This document shows, piece after piece, positions 42,978 through 51,048 of a stretch of DNA of 60,940 nt; the stretch's first letter is position 1, and each line of letters begins with the position of its first letter. Source of the stretch: Oscillospiraceae bacterium (GTDB taxonomy: Bacteria > Bacillota > Clostridia > Oscillospirales > CAG-382). The notes below the pieces were generated by a model that worked only from the letters and a program-made list of their open reading frames with translations, was not told the DNA's origin and did not search any database. Position numbers and translations under genes: made by a program. The DNA lies in the NCBI GenBank assembly GCA_015064955.1, contig SVRD01000011.1:1-60940 (forward strand), given 5' to 3'.

Positions 42978-43430
42978 ATGAAGATAGAAAACAGAGTTTT
43001 ACGTTTTATCATTTGCTATTTGGGCGGTATCGGCAGTGCTACCGTAATGTTCACTCTGCTTAATGCGATTATCGGTGTTCCGAAATACGAGCAGAGCATC
43101 ACGGCAATCACGTTATCGTTTCTTCCCGTTGCCGCCTTTACGGTTTTAATACTACGCGAAGGTTTGGACAGTTTCGAGCTATGGGCAAGGCGAATAATCA
43201 ACGCGGTTTTTGACATAACCTGTATTACCTTGGGATTTGCAGTTTTTGGTGTTTTAAACACTCCGGAAAAAATGGTGCTCGGTTTTTCGTTGGGGCTTGT
43301 GGGTAATTTACTATTGAGTATTCCGCTGTTCATTATCATGGACCGCAGAAGCAAGCGAAAAATCGAAGAAATCAACAAAAAGCTTAAAGAAAACAGCGAA
43401 AGCAAAGAAAAGCAAGAAGATTTTCATTAA
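42978..43430 (+). CDS. DUF3021 membrane protein, partner of the LytTR regulator
   Basis: 150 aa with four hydrophobic helices (FIICYLGGIGSATVMFTLL, ITLSFLPVAAFTVLIL, VFDITCITLGFAVFGVL, LGLVGNLLLSIPLFIIM) and a long charged C-terminal tail (RSKRKIEEINKKLKENSESK). Size and layout match DUF3021. It lies 2 bp after the LytTR gene, forming a likely membrane-regulator pair. Confidence 0.8.
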   Translation: MKIENRVLRFIICYLGGIGSATVMFTLLNAIIGVPKYEQSITAITLSFLPVAAFTVLILREGLDSFELWARRIINAVFDITCITLGFAVFGVLNTPEKMVLGFSLGLVGNLLLSIPLFIIMDRRSKRKIEEINKKLKENSESKEKQEDFH

Positions 43431-43436
43431 AAAGTA

Positions 43437-43465
43437 TTGACAAACGCAAAAAGTTATGATAATAT
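43437..43465 (+). promoter_or_regulatory. SigA promoter of rplJ-rplL
   Basis: TTGACA (43437-43442), 17 bp, TAATAT (43460-43465). It begins 7 bases after the DUF3021 stop and gives rplJL an independent start. Confidence 0.75.
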
Positions 43466-43474
43466 AACAAGGTC

Positions 43475-43606
43475 GAATTTCCAAAGACAGCAGGCGCGAA
43501 GCATAAAGGTTTATTAACCACCTGCCGAGGAGATGAAAAGTGTTTTTAATACGCTCTTTCTATGCTCCTTTGGCGGTATGCGCTTAAGGAGCTTTTATTT
43601 TTCGTG
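43475..43606 (+). ncRNA. L10 leader with attenuator
   Basis: CCAAAGACAGCAGGCGC and later CCACCTGCCGAGGAG match the conserved pairing region of the L10 leader, where the L10-L7/L12 complex binds. It is followed by a terminator-type stem GCTCCTT/AAGGAGC with TTTTATTTTT (about 43564-43602), so control may be by attenuation. The 193-base distance from promoter to rplJ agrees. Confidence 0.8.
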
Positions 43607-43631
43607 CAAAATAAATCAGGAGGTAAACAAT

Positions 43632-44150
43632 TTGGCTAACGCAAACATTCTCGAGCAAAAGAAAGCCTTTGTCGCTGAGCTCGCTGAAAGAATGAAGAAC
43701 GCTAAGGGCGGCGTTATCGTTAACTACCAGGGTATTCCCGTTGCTGACGATACCAAGCTCAGAAGCGAACTTCGTGCCGCAGGTGTTGAATACACGGTAG
43801 TTAAGAACACTCTTACTTCCAAGGCTTGCGATATTATCGGTTTTGAAGGTCTCAAAGATCAGCTCACCGGTATGACCGCTCTTGCTACCTGTGCTGAAGA
43901 TCCCATCGCTCCCGCGAAGATCCTCAACAACTACGCTAAGGATCACGAAAACTTCGTTCTCAAAGCAGGCTTCGTTGATGGCGAACTGCTCGACGCAAAC
44001 GGTGTGAAGGAACTCGCCGATACTCCTTCCAAGGAAGTCCTCATCGGCAGACTTATGGGCTCGCTCCAATCCGGTCTTTACGGTTTCGCTTATGCTATTC
44101 AGGCGATCATCGACAAGGCAGAGGGCGGCAACGAAGCTGCTGCTGAATAA
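43632..44150 (+). CDS. rplJ: 50S ribosomal protein L10
   Basis: 172 aa. The start is TTG 43632: CAGGAGGT lies 7 bases before it, and translation then begins with ANANILEQKKAFVAELAER as in the family. No ATG fits. GGVIVNYQGIPVADDTKLRS and YTVVKNTLTSKA are L10 motifs; the C-terminus ends in the Ala/Glu helix that binds L7/L12. It opens a separate operon with rplL. Confidence 0.96.
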   Translation: MANANILEQKKAFVAELAERMKNAKGGVIVNYQGIPVADDTKLRSELRAAGVEYTVVKNTLTSKACDIIGFEGLKDQLTGMTALATCAEDPIAPAKILNNYAKDHENFVLKAGFVDGELLDANGVKELADTPSKEVLIGRLMGSLQSGLYGFAYAIQAIIDKAEGGNEAAAE

Positions 44151-44209
44151 TTTCGGCAAACAAATCTCTTAATTTTTAAAAAACTTACTAAACGGAGGAT
44201 TATATCACA

Positions 44210-44581
44210 ATGGAAAAAATCAATCAGATTCTTGAACTTGTAGACTCTCTTTCTATTCTTGAACTCAAAGATCTCGTAAAGGCACTCGAAGAAAAGTACG
44301 GCGTTTCTGCTGCTCCCGTAGCTGTTGCAGGCGCTGCAGTTGCTGCTGCTCCCGCTGAAGAAGAAAAGACCGAATTCGACGTAGAGCTCACCTCCTTCGA
44401 CGAAGCTGCTAAGCTCAAGGTTATCAAGGCTGTTAAGGAAATCACCGGCCTCGGTCTCGGCGAAGCTAAGGATATCGTTGTTAACGCTCCCAAGATGGTT
44501 AAGACCGGCGTTTCCAAGGAAGAAGCAGAATCTCTCAAGGCTCAGCTCGAAGAAGCAGGCGCAAAGATCACCCTCAAATAA
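44210..44581 (+). CDS. rplL: 50S ribosomal protein L7/L12
   Basis: 123 aa. N-terminal dimer domain ([20 protein letters not shown]-type), an Ala-rich hinge ([19 protein letters not shown]) and the C-terminal factor-binding domain ([20 protein letters not shown]). GGAGG precedes ATG. Very strong codon bias. Confidence 0.97.
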   Translation: MEKINQILELVDSLSILELKDLVKALEEKYGVSAAPVAVAGAAVAAAPAEEEKTEFDVELTSFDEAAKLKVIKAVKEITGLGLGEAKDIVVNAPKMVKTGVSKEEAESLKAQLEEAGAKITLK

Positions 44582-44598
44582 GATTGTTTTACTTCCGA

Positions 44599-44630
44599 AA
44601 GAACGGCTCACACGAGCCGTTCTTTTTCTT
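44599..44630 (+). terminator. Terminator after rplL
   Basis: AGAACGGCTC and GAGCCGTTCT around ACAC, then TTTT. Placed 20 bases after the stop. Confidence 0.9.
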
Positions 44631-44662
44631 TGCCCGCGGTGCTTTTCCCTTTCCCCCGCTTA

Positions 44663-45187
44663 TTAATTCAGCAAATCGTCAAACCCGCGGAATCCCGCGC
44701 TCTCTATCTCGCTGTCGCTGCCGAGCGAGCTGTCATAATAATTGCGGATTTGAGCGTTTTGCGAGGAATTGTATTCGTTAAGCTTCGGCGTGCTTTGCTT
44801 ATAGTTATCGTCATATTTGCCGTTTAGTATATTTGCCACGTTGTGCGGCTTGATTATCCAGCCGAACGACGCCTCCCAATCGAAGCGCGACACCTTGCGC
44901 CCCGTCAGAAAGTCGGAGTTCTGTGCTCTTATAAAGCACTCCTTCAGCTTTTCCTCGCCATACAGTCTTAACGACTCGGCAAGGATCTGTTTATCAATTC
45001 CCGAAAGAGAGATAACCTTTTTGAAGGTTGTGTTGTTGTTGAAAAACTCGCACAGCGCATTTAACGTAGCCTCTTTATCATTTAACACAACAACACTATT
45101 ATCAATTTTCTCTTTCTTTTCTTTCATTCTTTCGCTTCTCTCTTTTGCTTTGTTTTTTTCTTTTGGTTCTTTTCTTTTTGCTTTCAT
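44663..45187 (-). CDS. Phage replication-protein-like remnant, N-terminus probably lost
   Basis: 174 aa. A Lys/Glu-rich low-complexity stretch (residues 1-28) leads to a helical region and then SDFLTGRKVSRFDWEASFGW and IIKPHNVANILNGKYDDN, which resemble the C-terminal end of replisome-organiser proteins of Firmicutes phages. In intact relatives the charged stretch lies in the middle, after a DNA-binding domain. Here the frame is open 16 codons upstream of ATG 45187 and then stops, and no clear ribosome site exists. I read it as a 5'-truncated gene left by a phage, isolated between rplL and ThuA genes. Confidence 0.5.
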   Translation of the reverse strand: MKAKRKEPKEKNKAKERSERMKEKKEKIDNSVVVLNDKEATLNALCEFFNNNTTFKKVISLSGIDKQILAESLRLYGEEKLKECFIRAQNSDFLTGRKVSRFDWEASFGWIIKPHNVANILNGKYDDNYKQSTPKLNEYNSSQNAQIRNYYDSSLGSDSEIESAGFRGFDDLLN

Positions 45188-45299
45188 TTTCTCTCTTCGC
45201 TTTCTTGCTTTCTTTTCGTTCTCTTTGCCGCTTTCGGCAGGCGAGAATTAATATTCATCTATCGGGCACGGTTAAATTATACTATATAGCGCTATTACT

Positions 45300-45350
45300 T
45301 TTCATCCCAACTTTGTCCCGTCTTTTTCCCAACTTTTTCCAACGAGCTTT
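45300..45350 (-). repeat. Iteron-like GTTGGAAAA repeats
   Basis: On the minus strand CGTTGGAAAAAGTTGGGAAA and then AAGACGGGACAAAGTTGGGA give three units of (G)TTGG(G/A)A at 11-20-base spacing. A similar block with the shared core AAAAAGACGGGA lies at 58772-58820 next to phage genes. Confidence 0.5.
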
Positions 45351-45362
45351 TACGGTTTTAAG

Positions 45363-45422
45363 TTTACGAGAAAGAACCTTTTACAAAAGGTTCTCTCGCC
45401 TGCCCTCTCCGAAAATTTTTGA
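45363..45422 (+). repeat. Variable-stem hairpin repeat, copy 4
   Basis: ACGAGAAAGAACCTTTT and AAAAGGTTCTCTCG pair, then CCTGCCCTCTCCGAAAATTTTTGA. Followed by AAAAAAGACTTGTA/ACAAGCC, a hairpin like the one between arrays 1 and 2. Confidence 0.7.
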
Positions 45423-45483
45423 TGCCGAATTTGAAAAACAAAAAAGACTTGTATTTACAAGCCTTTTGAAGAAATCTTATATC

Positions 45484-45542
45484 GAAGCTTTTTGAAAAAG
45501 AGCGCGAGAGAAAAGCTTTTTTGAAAAAGTTTTCTCTCGCAT
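45484..45542 (-). repeat. Variable-stem hairpin repeat, copy 5 (inverted)
   Basis: On the minus strand GCGAGAGAAAACTTTTTC and AAAAAGCTTTTCTCTCGC pair, then GCTCTTTTTCAAAAAGCTT. It forms the 3' flank of the ThuA gene, facing copy 4. Confidence 0.7.
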
Positions 45543-45566
45543 AAACTCACTCGATCAAACACTCAA

Positions 45567-46283
45567 TCAAACGTTGTGAACTCTTGTTACCTGAGGGCAG
45601 ACAAGCTCGCTGTCGCGCTTGATCGGTTTTGCCCAATAGACCGCGTTGCGAATGATGGTCTGAACGTTTTCGTTATGGAATATCGGGAAGGTTTCGTGGC
45701 CCGGCTGGAAATAGAATATTCTGCCGTTGCCGCGGTGGAAGGTACAGCCGGTGCGGAACACCTCGCCGCCCTCGTACCAGCCCATAAACACAACCTCGTC
45801 GGGCTCGGGAATACCGAACGGCTCGGCATAGGTTTCGACACCGTTGAGCTCGAAATATCTGCCGATTCCCTGCGCGATCGGGTGGGCGGGGTTAACCGTC
45901 CAGACACGTTCAAGGTCGCCGTCCTCGCGCCAGGAGAGATTGCAGGTAGTGCCCATAAGCGATTTGAATATCTTGCTGTGGTGCGCGGAGTGCAGGCAGA
46001 TGATACCCATACCCTTGAGCACAGATTCCTTGACTCTGTTCACTACCTCGTCGGGAACGTCGTTATGGCGCATATGTCCCCACCAGATAAGCACGTCGGT
46101 ATCGTCGAGCACCTCTTGGGTAAGTCCGCATTCCTCGTCCTCGAGTGTTGCGGTGCGAACAGTGATATCATCGCTCTTCAAAAAGTCGGCGATCGTTTGG
46201 TGGATTCCCTTGGGGTAAATAGAAGCCACGGTTTCGTTATTTCTTTCGTGGAAAAACTCGTTCCAGACGGTTACTTTTATCAT
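45567..46283 (-). CDS. ThuA-like domain protein
   Basis: 238 aa. It begins [18 protein letters not shown] and contains [38 protein letters not shown], and [20 protein letters not shown], the ordered motifs of the ThuA/trehalose-utilisation family with a class I glutamine-amidotransferase-like fold. The family is linked to sugar (trehalose and related) use, but the reaction is not settled. AAAGAGGT precedes ATG. No sugar genes lie beside it. Confidence 0.88.
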   Translation of the reverse strand: MIKVTVWNEFFHERNNETVASIYPKGIHQTIADFLKSDDITVRTATLEDEECGLTQEVLDDTDVLIWWGHMRHNDVPDEVVNRVKESVLKGMGIICLHSAHHSKIFKSLMGTTCNLSWREDGDLERVWTVNPAHPIAQGIGRYFELNGVETYAEPFGIPEPDEVVFMGWYEGGEVFRTGCTFHRGNGRIFYFQPGHETFPIFHNENVQTIIRNAVYWAKPIKRDSELVCPQVTRVHNV

Positions 46284-46315
46284 ATCGTTTACCTCTTTTT
46301 TATTTTGTTTTTATC

Positions 46316-46344
46316 ATTATACACCGTAAAAAATTAATTTTCAA
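46316..46344 (-). promoter_or_regulatory. SigA promoter of the ThuA gene
   Basis: Minus strand TTGAAA (46344-46339), 17 bp, TATAAT (46321-46316), 33 bases before the start codon. Confidence 0.75.
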
Positions 46345-46515
46345 CTTTTTTGAAAATTTTCGGATTTTTTTATAGACATTTTGCACTTTTAAGACATATA
46401 TACGGTAAGGGGTTAAAATACATAACAAATATACAAAAAGAAGGTGCGGAAAACCGACAGCCGCGATTTTTATTCACATAGCGTTAACATATTGAGCCAA
46501 GAAAGGAAGTATAAT

Positions 46516-46611
46516 ATGTACGGACAAGATGTTGCACAAAATAACATTTTGTCCGACAAAGACAAGATTATTATGATAGGAGAGGATAAATATGCTGCAT
46601 TACTTGACTGA
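46516..46611 (+). CDS. 31-aa small protein overlapping the next gene start
   Basis: ATG 46516 follows AAGAAAGGAAG. The peptide MYGQDVAQNNILSDKDKIIM and IGEDKYAALLD ends 20 bases inside the next gene, in another frame, and its codons overlap that gene's AGGAGAGG ribosome site. This arrangement suits translational coupling or a leader peptide. It is not in any family I know, and translation is not shown. Confidence 0.4.
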   Translation: MYGQDVAQNNILSDKDKIIMIGEDKYAALLD

Positions 46612-47599
46612 AAAACGAAAACATTTTATAAAAATCCTTGCGCTCGTACTGACGTTCGCTGCTGTTTTTCCCTTGTTTTCGGCTTGCGGAGAGACCGATT
46701 ATAATATTGATCCCGACGAAGTAATCGTATGTATAAATAATGAGTTTTTGCAGTTTAGTTATAAAGACATAGATTCTTATATCAAAGCGTCCAACGAGAC
46801 AAACGAGAGAATGATACCTCACGATTTGCATATGATAGTAGGGTTCGGCAGTTATAATCCGGAGCCGCCGCAGGATATGCCCGAAAAAGGTAACGAGATC
46901 ACGTTACTTTCAAACACATACGTGTTCAAGGATGTTCGGCTTTTTACAGTTCCTAACAGAACTCCGCTGTATTTAGGCTCAAATGATACAAAGAATAACG
47001 AATATCGTAGCGTTGTGTTCTCCGAAGACGGAAAAATATACGTAGGCAGAACGGGTGCCCACGCCGATACAACTGAAGATATCGGGCAGGACAAGGCAAA
47101 AGAAATAGCTATCGACTTTATAAACGGAAAACTCAAGAATGCGTTTGAAATCGACGTTGATCTGTCGGAATACAATTTTATAGGAACATACTTCGATAAC
47201 CAAGTTTACTCATTTACTTGGGGCTTGATGGTCAACAAGTATTGCATACACAAGATTGTTGTGAATGTGTATAAAGACGGAGCCATCAATAGCTTTGCTG
47301 CGTTGCCGATGTGTGTTGAGAAAAACAATCCGATACTTACGATGAGCGACAAGGAATTTGAAAAGCAGATCTTCCCGATGCTTGCCGAAAAGCTTCCCGA
47401 TCTGACAAACAACGGTTATGAATTCATTTTCGAAGAAATAGCTGAAAGCTACCCCATACGTTGCACAAACACAAGCGTTCATTATATTCCCGCCCTCGAT
47501 AAATATGCGCTTTCCGTATACGTGAATTTCCGTTTGGTCAACGAAGAAAAAGACATTGACTTAGAAAAAAGAGCGCTATTTTTGATTCCTTTGTCCTGA
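46592..47599 (+). CDS. Lipoprotein of unknown function
   Basis: 335 aa. The signal (basic KRKHFIKI, hydrophobic LALVLTFAAVFPLF) ends SAC at about residue 30, a lipobox. The mature part includes DPDEVIVCINNEFLQFSYKD near its start, then FSEDGKIYVGRTGAHADTTE and a strand-rich C-terminal half with two Cys (IRCTNTS). I recognise no family. AGGAGAGG precedes ATG 46592. A strong bidirectional hairpin cluster lies after it. Confidence 0.75.
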   Translation: MLHYLTEKRKHFIKILALVLTFAAVFPLFSACGETDYNIDPDEVIVCINNEFLQFSYKDIDSYIKASNETNERMIPHDLHMIVGFGSYNPEPPQDMPEKGNEITLLSNTYVFKDVRLFTVPNRTPLYLGSNDTKNNEYRSVVFSEDGKIYVGRTGAHADTTEDIGQDKAKEIAIDFINGKLKNAFEIDVDLSEYNFIGTYFDNQVYSFTWGLMVNKYCIHKIVVNVYKDGAINSFAALPMCVEKNNPILTMSDKEFEKQIFPMLAEKLPDLTNNGYEFIFEEIAESYPIRCTNTSVHYIPALDKYALSVYVNFRLVNEEKDIDLEKRALFLIPLS

Positions 47600-47614
47600 A
47601 TTGTATTTTCAAGG

Positions 47615-47762
47615 GTTTTCACAAAAAACTCGACTACCTTACTACTGTAAGTCAACGCTCGTTTTTTGTGAAAAATAACTTCGTTTCTCTCAGTCTGTTT
47701 CAGTTTGCAGACTTTGTCTGCAAACTGAAAGGAGAAGCTTCGCGCTTCTCCTTTTTTACTGT
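47615..47762. terminator. Cluster of three hairpins between convergent genes
   Basis: First TTTTCACAAAAAAC/GTTTTTTGTGAAAA (14 bp, about 47617-47683), then CAGTTTGCAGAC/GTCTGCAAACTG (about 47700-47726), then AAAGGAGAAG/CTTCTCCTTT with a T run (about 47727-47757). A short repeat of TTTTACTG follows, reaching the stop of the minus-strand gene. They probably terminate both sides. Confidence 0.8.
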
Positions 47763-47779
47763 TTTGCTGTTTTACTGTT

Positions 47780-48910
47780 TTACTGTTGTTCTGACTTTTC
47801 GATAGCCTTTTTAACTGCGGGGAAAATTGTTTCCGCCATCGAGAACTGACCGAGGTCGTTCGGGTGGAGATTATCGACCGCGTAAAGATCGCGCATTTCC
47901 TCGGTGAAGAAATCGCTCGAATCGACAAAGTAAACGTTCTTGTCGCCCGCCTTCTTTGCGTTTTCATAGGTATTCTTTACGATAGCGATACGTTTTTTAT
48001 CTCCCTTTGTTTTCTCTGCATAGAACGGGTGTGTCACAAAAACAACGGGGAGATTGGGCTGTACGGCGCGGATCGCCTTGAAAAAAGGCTCGTGTGTTTG
48101 CTCGAGGTGGTCCTCGGAGGGAGAATTATAGTCGTAATCCATTACGAAGCACGCGAGATCACGCGAGGCGATGTGTTCGGCAACCGAAAGCTCACCCATC
48201 GCAGAGCCCGAAAAGCCATAATTCATACAATCGGCATCGAGTGCGCGGCAGATGATATTTGCATAGGAGTTCGCGGGGCGAGAAACACAGCCGCCCTGTG
48301 TTATGCTCGAGCCGTAAAACGCGATGCCCTTATTGGTGCGCTGTGTCGGTGCGCCGACCTTTGCGCCCTTCGGGAAGCCGATCTCCATTTTATTGATACC
48401 GCCGTAAAGGGGCAGATTGATAAGAACCTCGTTTAAACCGCCGGGAAGCTCGATAATGCCTTCGTTGTAATCGGGCTTATCGGCAAAGGTCTGCATCATT
48501 TTGCCGACGTACTGTCTGTCGGTGCCGGTACCGACATAGCAGTCGATACCGTAAACGCCTCTGTCGCAGAAATGGTGCATTCCGGTGATAGACGCGCGGT
48601 TATATACCTTTATCGAAAGTGTTTCGGCATCGGTGGAGAAGCGAACCGTACCGCCCGCGGTGCAAGCCGCGAGGCTTGAATTTGCTTCCGAATAAATATT
48701 CTTTTTTGCGGCGTTGAGTCGGTAATATTCGCCGCTGTTCTGGTCGATATTCAAAATTCCGCCGAGCACGAACGGGTCGTAATAAATATCAATATAAGTA
48801 TATCCGTCTGTGCCGGTTATCGCGCGGTCGTGGTCGCTTGCCTTAACCAAGCTGCTCTTATCTATTTTTTCTTTTGACGCTTTGGGTTTTCCGAAAACAA
48901 ATCTTGCCAT
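47780..48910 (-). CDS. Two-domain SGNH/GDSL hydrolase
   Basis: 376 aa. An N-terminal beta domain (about 40-170; YYRLNAAKKNIYSEANSSL, GGTVRFSTDAETLSIKVYNR) precedes an SGNH hydrolase domain: GIAFYGSSITQGGCVSRPAN with the catalytic Ser, GFSGSAMGE, and VDNLHPNDLGQ with Asp-His. No signal peptide is seen, so it works inside the cell, perhaps as a deacetylase on sugars taken up (inference). AAAGGGAACG precedes ATG 48910. The promoter shares its -35 box with mtnA. Confidence 0.85.
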   Translation of the reverse strand: MARFVFGKPKASKEKIDKSSLVKASDHDRAITGTDGYTYIDIYYDPFVLGGILNIDQNSGEYYRLNAAKKNIYSEANSSLAACTAGGTVRFSTDAETLSIKVYNRASITGMHHFCDRGVYGIDCYVGTGTDRQYVGKMMQTFADKPDYNEGIIELPGGLNEVLINLPLYGGINKMEIGFPKGAKVGAPTQRTNKGIAFYGSSITQGGCVSRPANSYANIICRALDADCMNYGFSGSAMGELSVAEHIASRDLACFVMDYDYNSPSEDHLEQTHEPFFKAIRAVQPNLPVVFVTHPFYAEKTKGDKKRIAIVKNTYENAKKAGDKNVYFVDSSDFFTEEMRDLYAVDNLHPNDLGQFSMAETIFPAVKKAIEKSEQQ

Positions 48911-48938
48911 GATCGTTCCCTTTCCTTTGTTTTTTTAC

Positions 48939-48967
48939 ATTATAACACAAGCAGTTTGTTATTGCAA
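48939..48967 (-). promoter_or_regulatory. SigA promoter of the SGNH hydrolase, sharing its -35 box
   Basis: Minus strand TTGCAA (48967-48962), 17 bp, TATAAT (48944-48939). TTGCAA is palindromic and serves as -35 for the divergent mtnA promoter at the same bases. Confidence 0.75.
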
Positions 48968-48990
48968 TAAATTTAACCTTATGTTATAAT
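48962..48990 (+). promoter_or_regulatory. SigA promoter of mtnA, sharing its -35 box
   Basis: TTGCAA (48962-48967), 17 bp, TATAAT (48985-48990), 25 bases before the mtnA start. The hexamer is the same as that of the divergent hydrolase promoter. Confidence 0.75.
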
Positions 48991-49015
48991 AAAAAAAACG
49001 AAAGGCGGTTCGGCG

Positions 49016-50047
49016 ATGATAGACACAGTTTGGCTTGACGAAGAAAAGGATCTTTTGATGTATATTGATCAGACTCTGCTCCCCAATGAGCTCAGAGTTT
49101 GCTCCTGCAGTGATATTTTCGACCTTTCCGCAATAATAAAGCGGCTTGCCATCCGCGGTGCTCCTGCGATCGGTGTCGGCGCGGCGATCGGGCTTTATGC
49201 CGCGGCGAGCAGATTTGAAGAGGAAAGCGAGCAAGGTTTTCTCTATTCATTCACCAAATGCGCCGAATACGTAACCAATGCCCGCCCGACCGCCGTCAAT
49301 CTTTCCTGGGCGGCAAACCGTATGGTTAAATGTGCAAATGAGTCGCTCGGACACGGTGTCGAGCATTTGAAAAGCGCGCTCAAGGCGGAAGCACTGAAAA
49401 TCTACAACGAGGATATCGAAACCTGCAAAAAAATCGGTATTTACGGCGACACGCTGATAAAAGACGGTGCGGGCATACTCACCCACTGCAACGCGGGCTC
49501 GCTCGCGGCGGTGAGATACGGTACTGCGCTCGCTCCGATATATATCGCCGCCGAAAAGGGCAAAAGAATCCACGTCTATGCCGACGAAACACGTCCGCTT
49601 CTTCAGGGCGCAAGGCTGACGGTTTACGAGCTTTGCGAGAGCGGGATCGACGTTACGTTACAGTGCGACAATATGGCAGCGTCGCTTATGGCATCGGGCA
49701 GGATAGACTGTATCTTTGTCGGTGCGGACAGAGTTGCCAAAAACGGCGACGCCGCCAACAAGATCGGTACTTCGGGTGTTGCGATTATCGCAAAGCACTA
49801 CGGTATTCCCTTTTACGTTTGTGCCCCCTTCTCTACTATTGATTTTTCCTGCGAAAGCGGCAAGGATATAATTATCGAGCAACGCGACGGAAGCGAAGTA
49901 AGCACGCTCCACTACCAAAAGCGAATGACACACGAATCCGCCAAAATATACAACCCCGCGTTTGACGTTACTCCGAGTGAGCTTATAACCGGTATTATCA
50001 CCGAGCGCGGTATTTTTAAGGGTGATGAGATTGCAAACCAACAATAA
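49016..50047 (+). CDS. mtnA: S-methyl-5-thioribose-1-phosphate isomerase
   Basis: 343 aa. eIF2B-alpha-like fold with RGAPAIGVGAAIGLYAAA, LTHCNAGSLA with the catalytic Cys, YADETRPLLQGARLTVYEL, and GADRVAKNGDAANKIGT with the catalytic Asp. It turns methylthioribose-1-phosphate into methylthioribulose-1-phosphate in methionine salvage. The other salvage genes are absent here, and relatives can act on 5-deoxyribose-1-phosphate or ribose-1,5-bisphosphate, so the substrate could differ. It overlaps the lipid-kinase gene by 26 bases. Confidence 0.9.
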   Translation: MIDTVWLDEEKDLLMYIDQTLLPNELRVCSCSDIFDLSAIIKRLAIRGAPAIGVGAAIGLYAAASRFEEESEQGFLYSFTKCAEYVTNARPTAVNLSWAANRMVKCANESLGHGVEHLKSALKAEALKIYNEDIETCKKIGIYGDTLIKDGAGILTHCNAGSLAAVRYGTALAPIYIAAEKGKRIHVYADETRPLLQGARLTVYELCESGIDVTLQCDNMAASLMASGRIDCIFVGADRVAKNGDAANKIGTSGVAIIAKHYGIPFYVCAPFSTIDFSCESGKDIIIEQRDGSEVSTLHYQKRMTHESAKIYNPAFDVTPSELITGIITERGIFKGDEIANQQ

Positions 50048-50921
50048 GCAAATATTGCTTTTGCTTAACCCCGTAGCCGGCAAGGGCAAGGGCAAGGAAC
50101 GGCTTTTTGAGATTATCGACCGTCTGTATTCGCACGGATACCAAGTAACCGCGATCCCGACCGACATAGACGGCAAAGCCAACCTTATATTGCAGAACGA
50201 ATGGCACAACTACTCGAAATTAGTGTGTGTCGGCGGTGACGGCACGTTAAGCGGCGCGGTGAACGCATATATCGCAGGCAACTGCGAGATCCCGATGGGC
50301 TATATCCCTCTTGGGTCGACAAACGATTTTGCCGCAACACTCGGGATATCGAAAAAACTGCTCGATGCCTGCGACAGAATCGCCGAAAGCGAGCCGAAAT
50401 TTATCGACGTCGGTAAATTCAACGACAGGTATTTTTCTTATATCGCCTGCACCGGTCTTTTGACCGAGGTGTCGTATATGACGTCGCAGCAGTTAAAAAA
50501 TATGCTCGGGCACAATGCCTATCTTTTAAAAGGTGTTTTTGCGCTTAAAAACGCGAAAAAGATCCGCTACACCGTAAAAACCGATTCCGAAACGATCGAG
50601 GGCGATTACCTCTTTGCGTCGGTGTCGAACACCGAAAAGGCGGGCGGAGTATTTAAGTTCCCGAAAGGCGAAATTCAGCTTGACGACGGCTATTTCGAGC
50701 TGACGCTTCTGAAAGCGCCAAACGGAATTTATGAAATGACAACGCTTATCAACGACCTTATCAACGGCAAGGTAAAGGGCAGCAGCTTTGTAAAGCGCAA
50801 GGTGCGTCATGCGACGATCGAGATCAACCAACCGCGCGGTTGGTCGCTCGACGGCGAAAACGGCGGTATGACACAGTCCGCCAATATCTCCGTTGTCGAA
50901 AACAAATTGCTCTTTTTGTGA
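50022..50921 (+). CDS. Diacylglycerol kinase-family lipid kinase
   Basis: About 297-299 aa. LLLNPVAGKGKGKERLFEII is the N-terminal motif, VCVGGDGTLSGAVNAY the ATP-binding GGDGT loop, and GYIPLGSTNDFAATLGI the substrate loop of the DAGK/YegS superfamily. It phosphorylates a lipid such as diacylglycerol or undecaprenol-like alcohol at the inner membrane face. The start is uncertain: GTG 50022, ATG 50025 and TTG 50031 are possible; AAGGG stands best for TTG 50031. All lie inside mtnA, implying coupled translation. Confidence 0.9.
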   Translation: MMRLQTNNKQILLLLNPVAGKGKGKERLFEIIDRLYSHGYQVTAIPTDIDGKANLILQNEWHNYSKLVCVGGDGTLSGAVNAYIAGNCEIPMGYIPLGSTNDFAATLGISKKLLDACDRIAESEPKFIDVGKFNDRYFSYIACTGLLTEVSYMTSQQLKNMLGHNAYLLKGVFALKNAKKIRYTVKTDSETIEGDYLFASVSNTEKAGGVFKFPKGEIQLDDGYFELTLLKAPNGIYEMTTLINDLINGKVKGSSFVKRKVRHATIEINQPRGWSLDGENGGMTQSANISVVENKLLFL

Positions 50922-50936
50922 TTTTTACAGAGTTTA

Positions 50937-51013
50937 CGAGGGTTTATCAGGGTTTACGAGGGAGAGGATTTTTGCAAAAATCCCCTCCCTCGCGCTCCCT
51001 CCCAAAAACTCTC
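50937..51013 (+). repeat. Variable-stem hairpin repeat, copy 6
   Basis: CGAGGGAGAGGATTTTTG and CAAAAATCCCCTCCCTCG pair, then CGCTCCCTCCCAAAAACT. A triplet of GGTTTACGAG-like units precedes it. It closes the kinase gene. Confidence 0.75.
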
Positions 51014-51048
51014 AGAAACAAACATTTTTTATATACAATAAAAATCTC

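Noticed and set aside
43533-43631. N-terminal extension of L10 from an upstream ATG
   Set aside because: This part is the L10 leader with its terminator stem; the ribosome site and family alignment place the start at TTG 43632.
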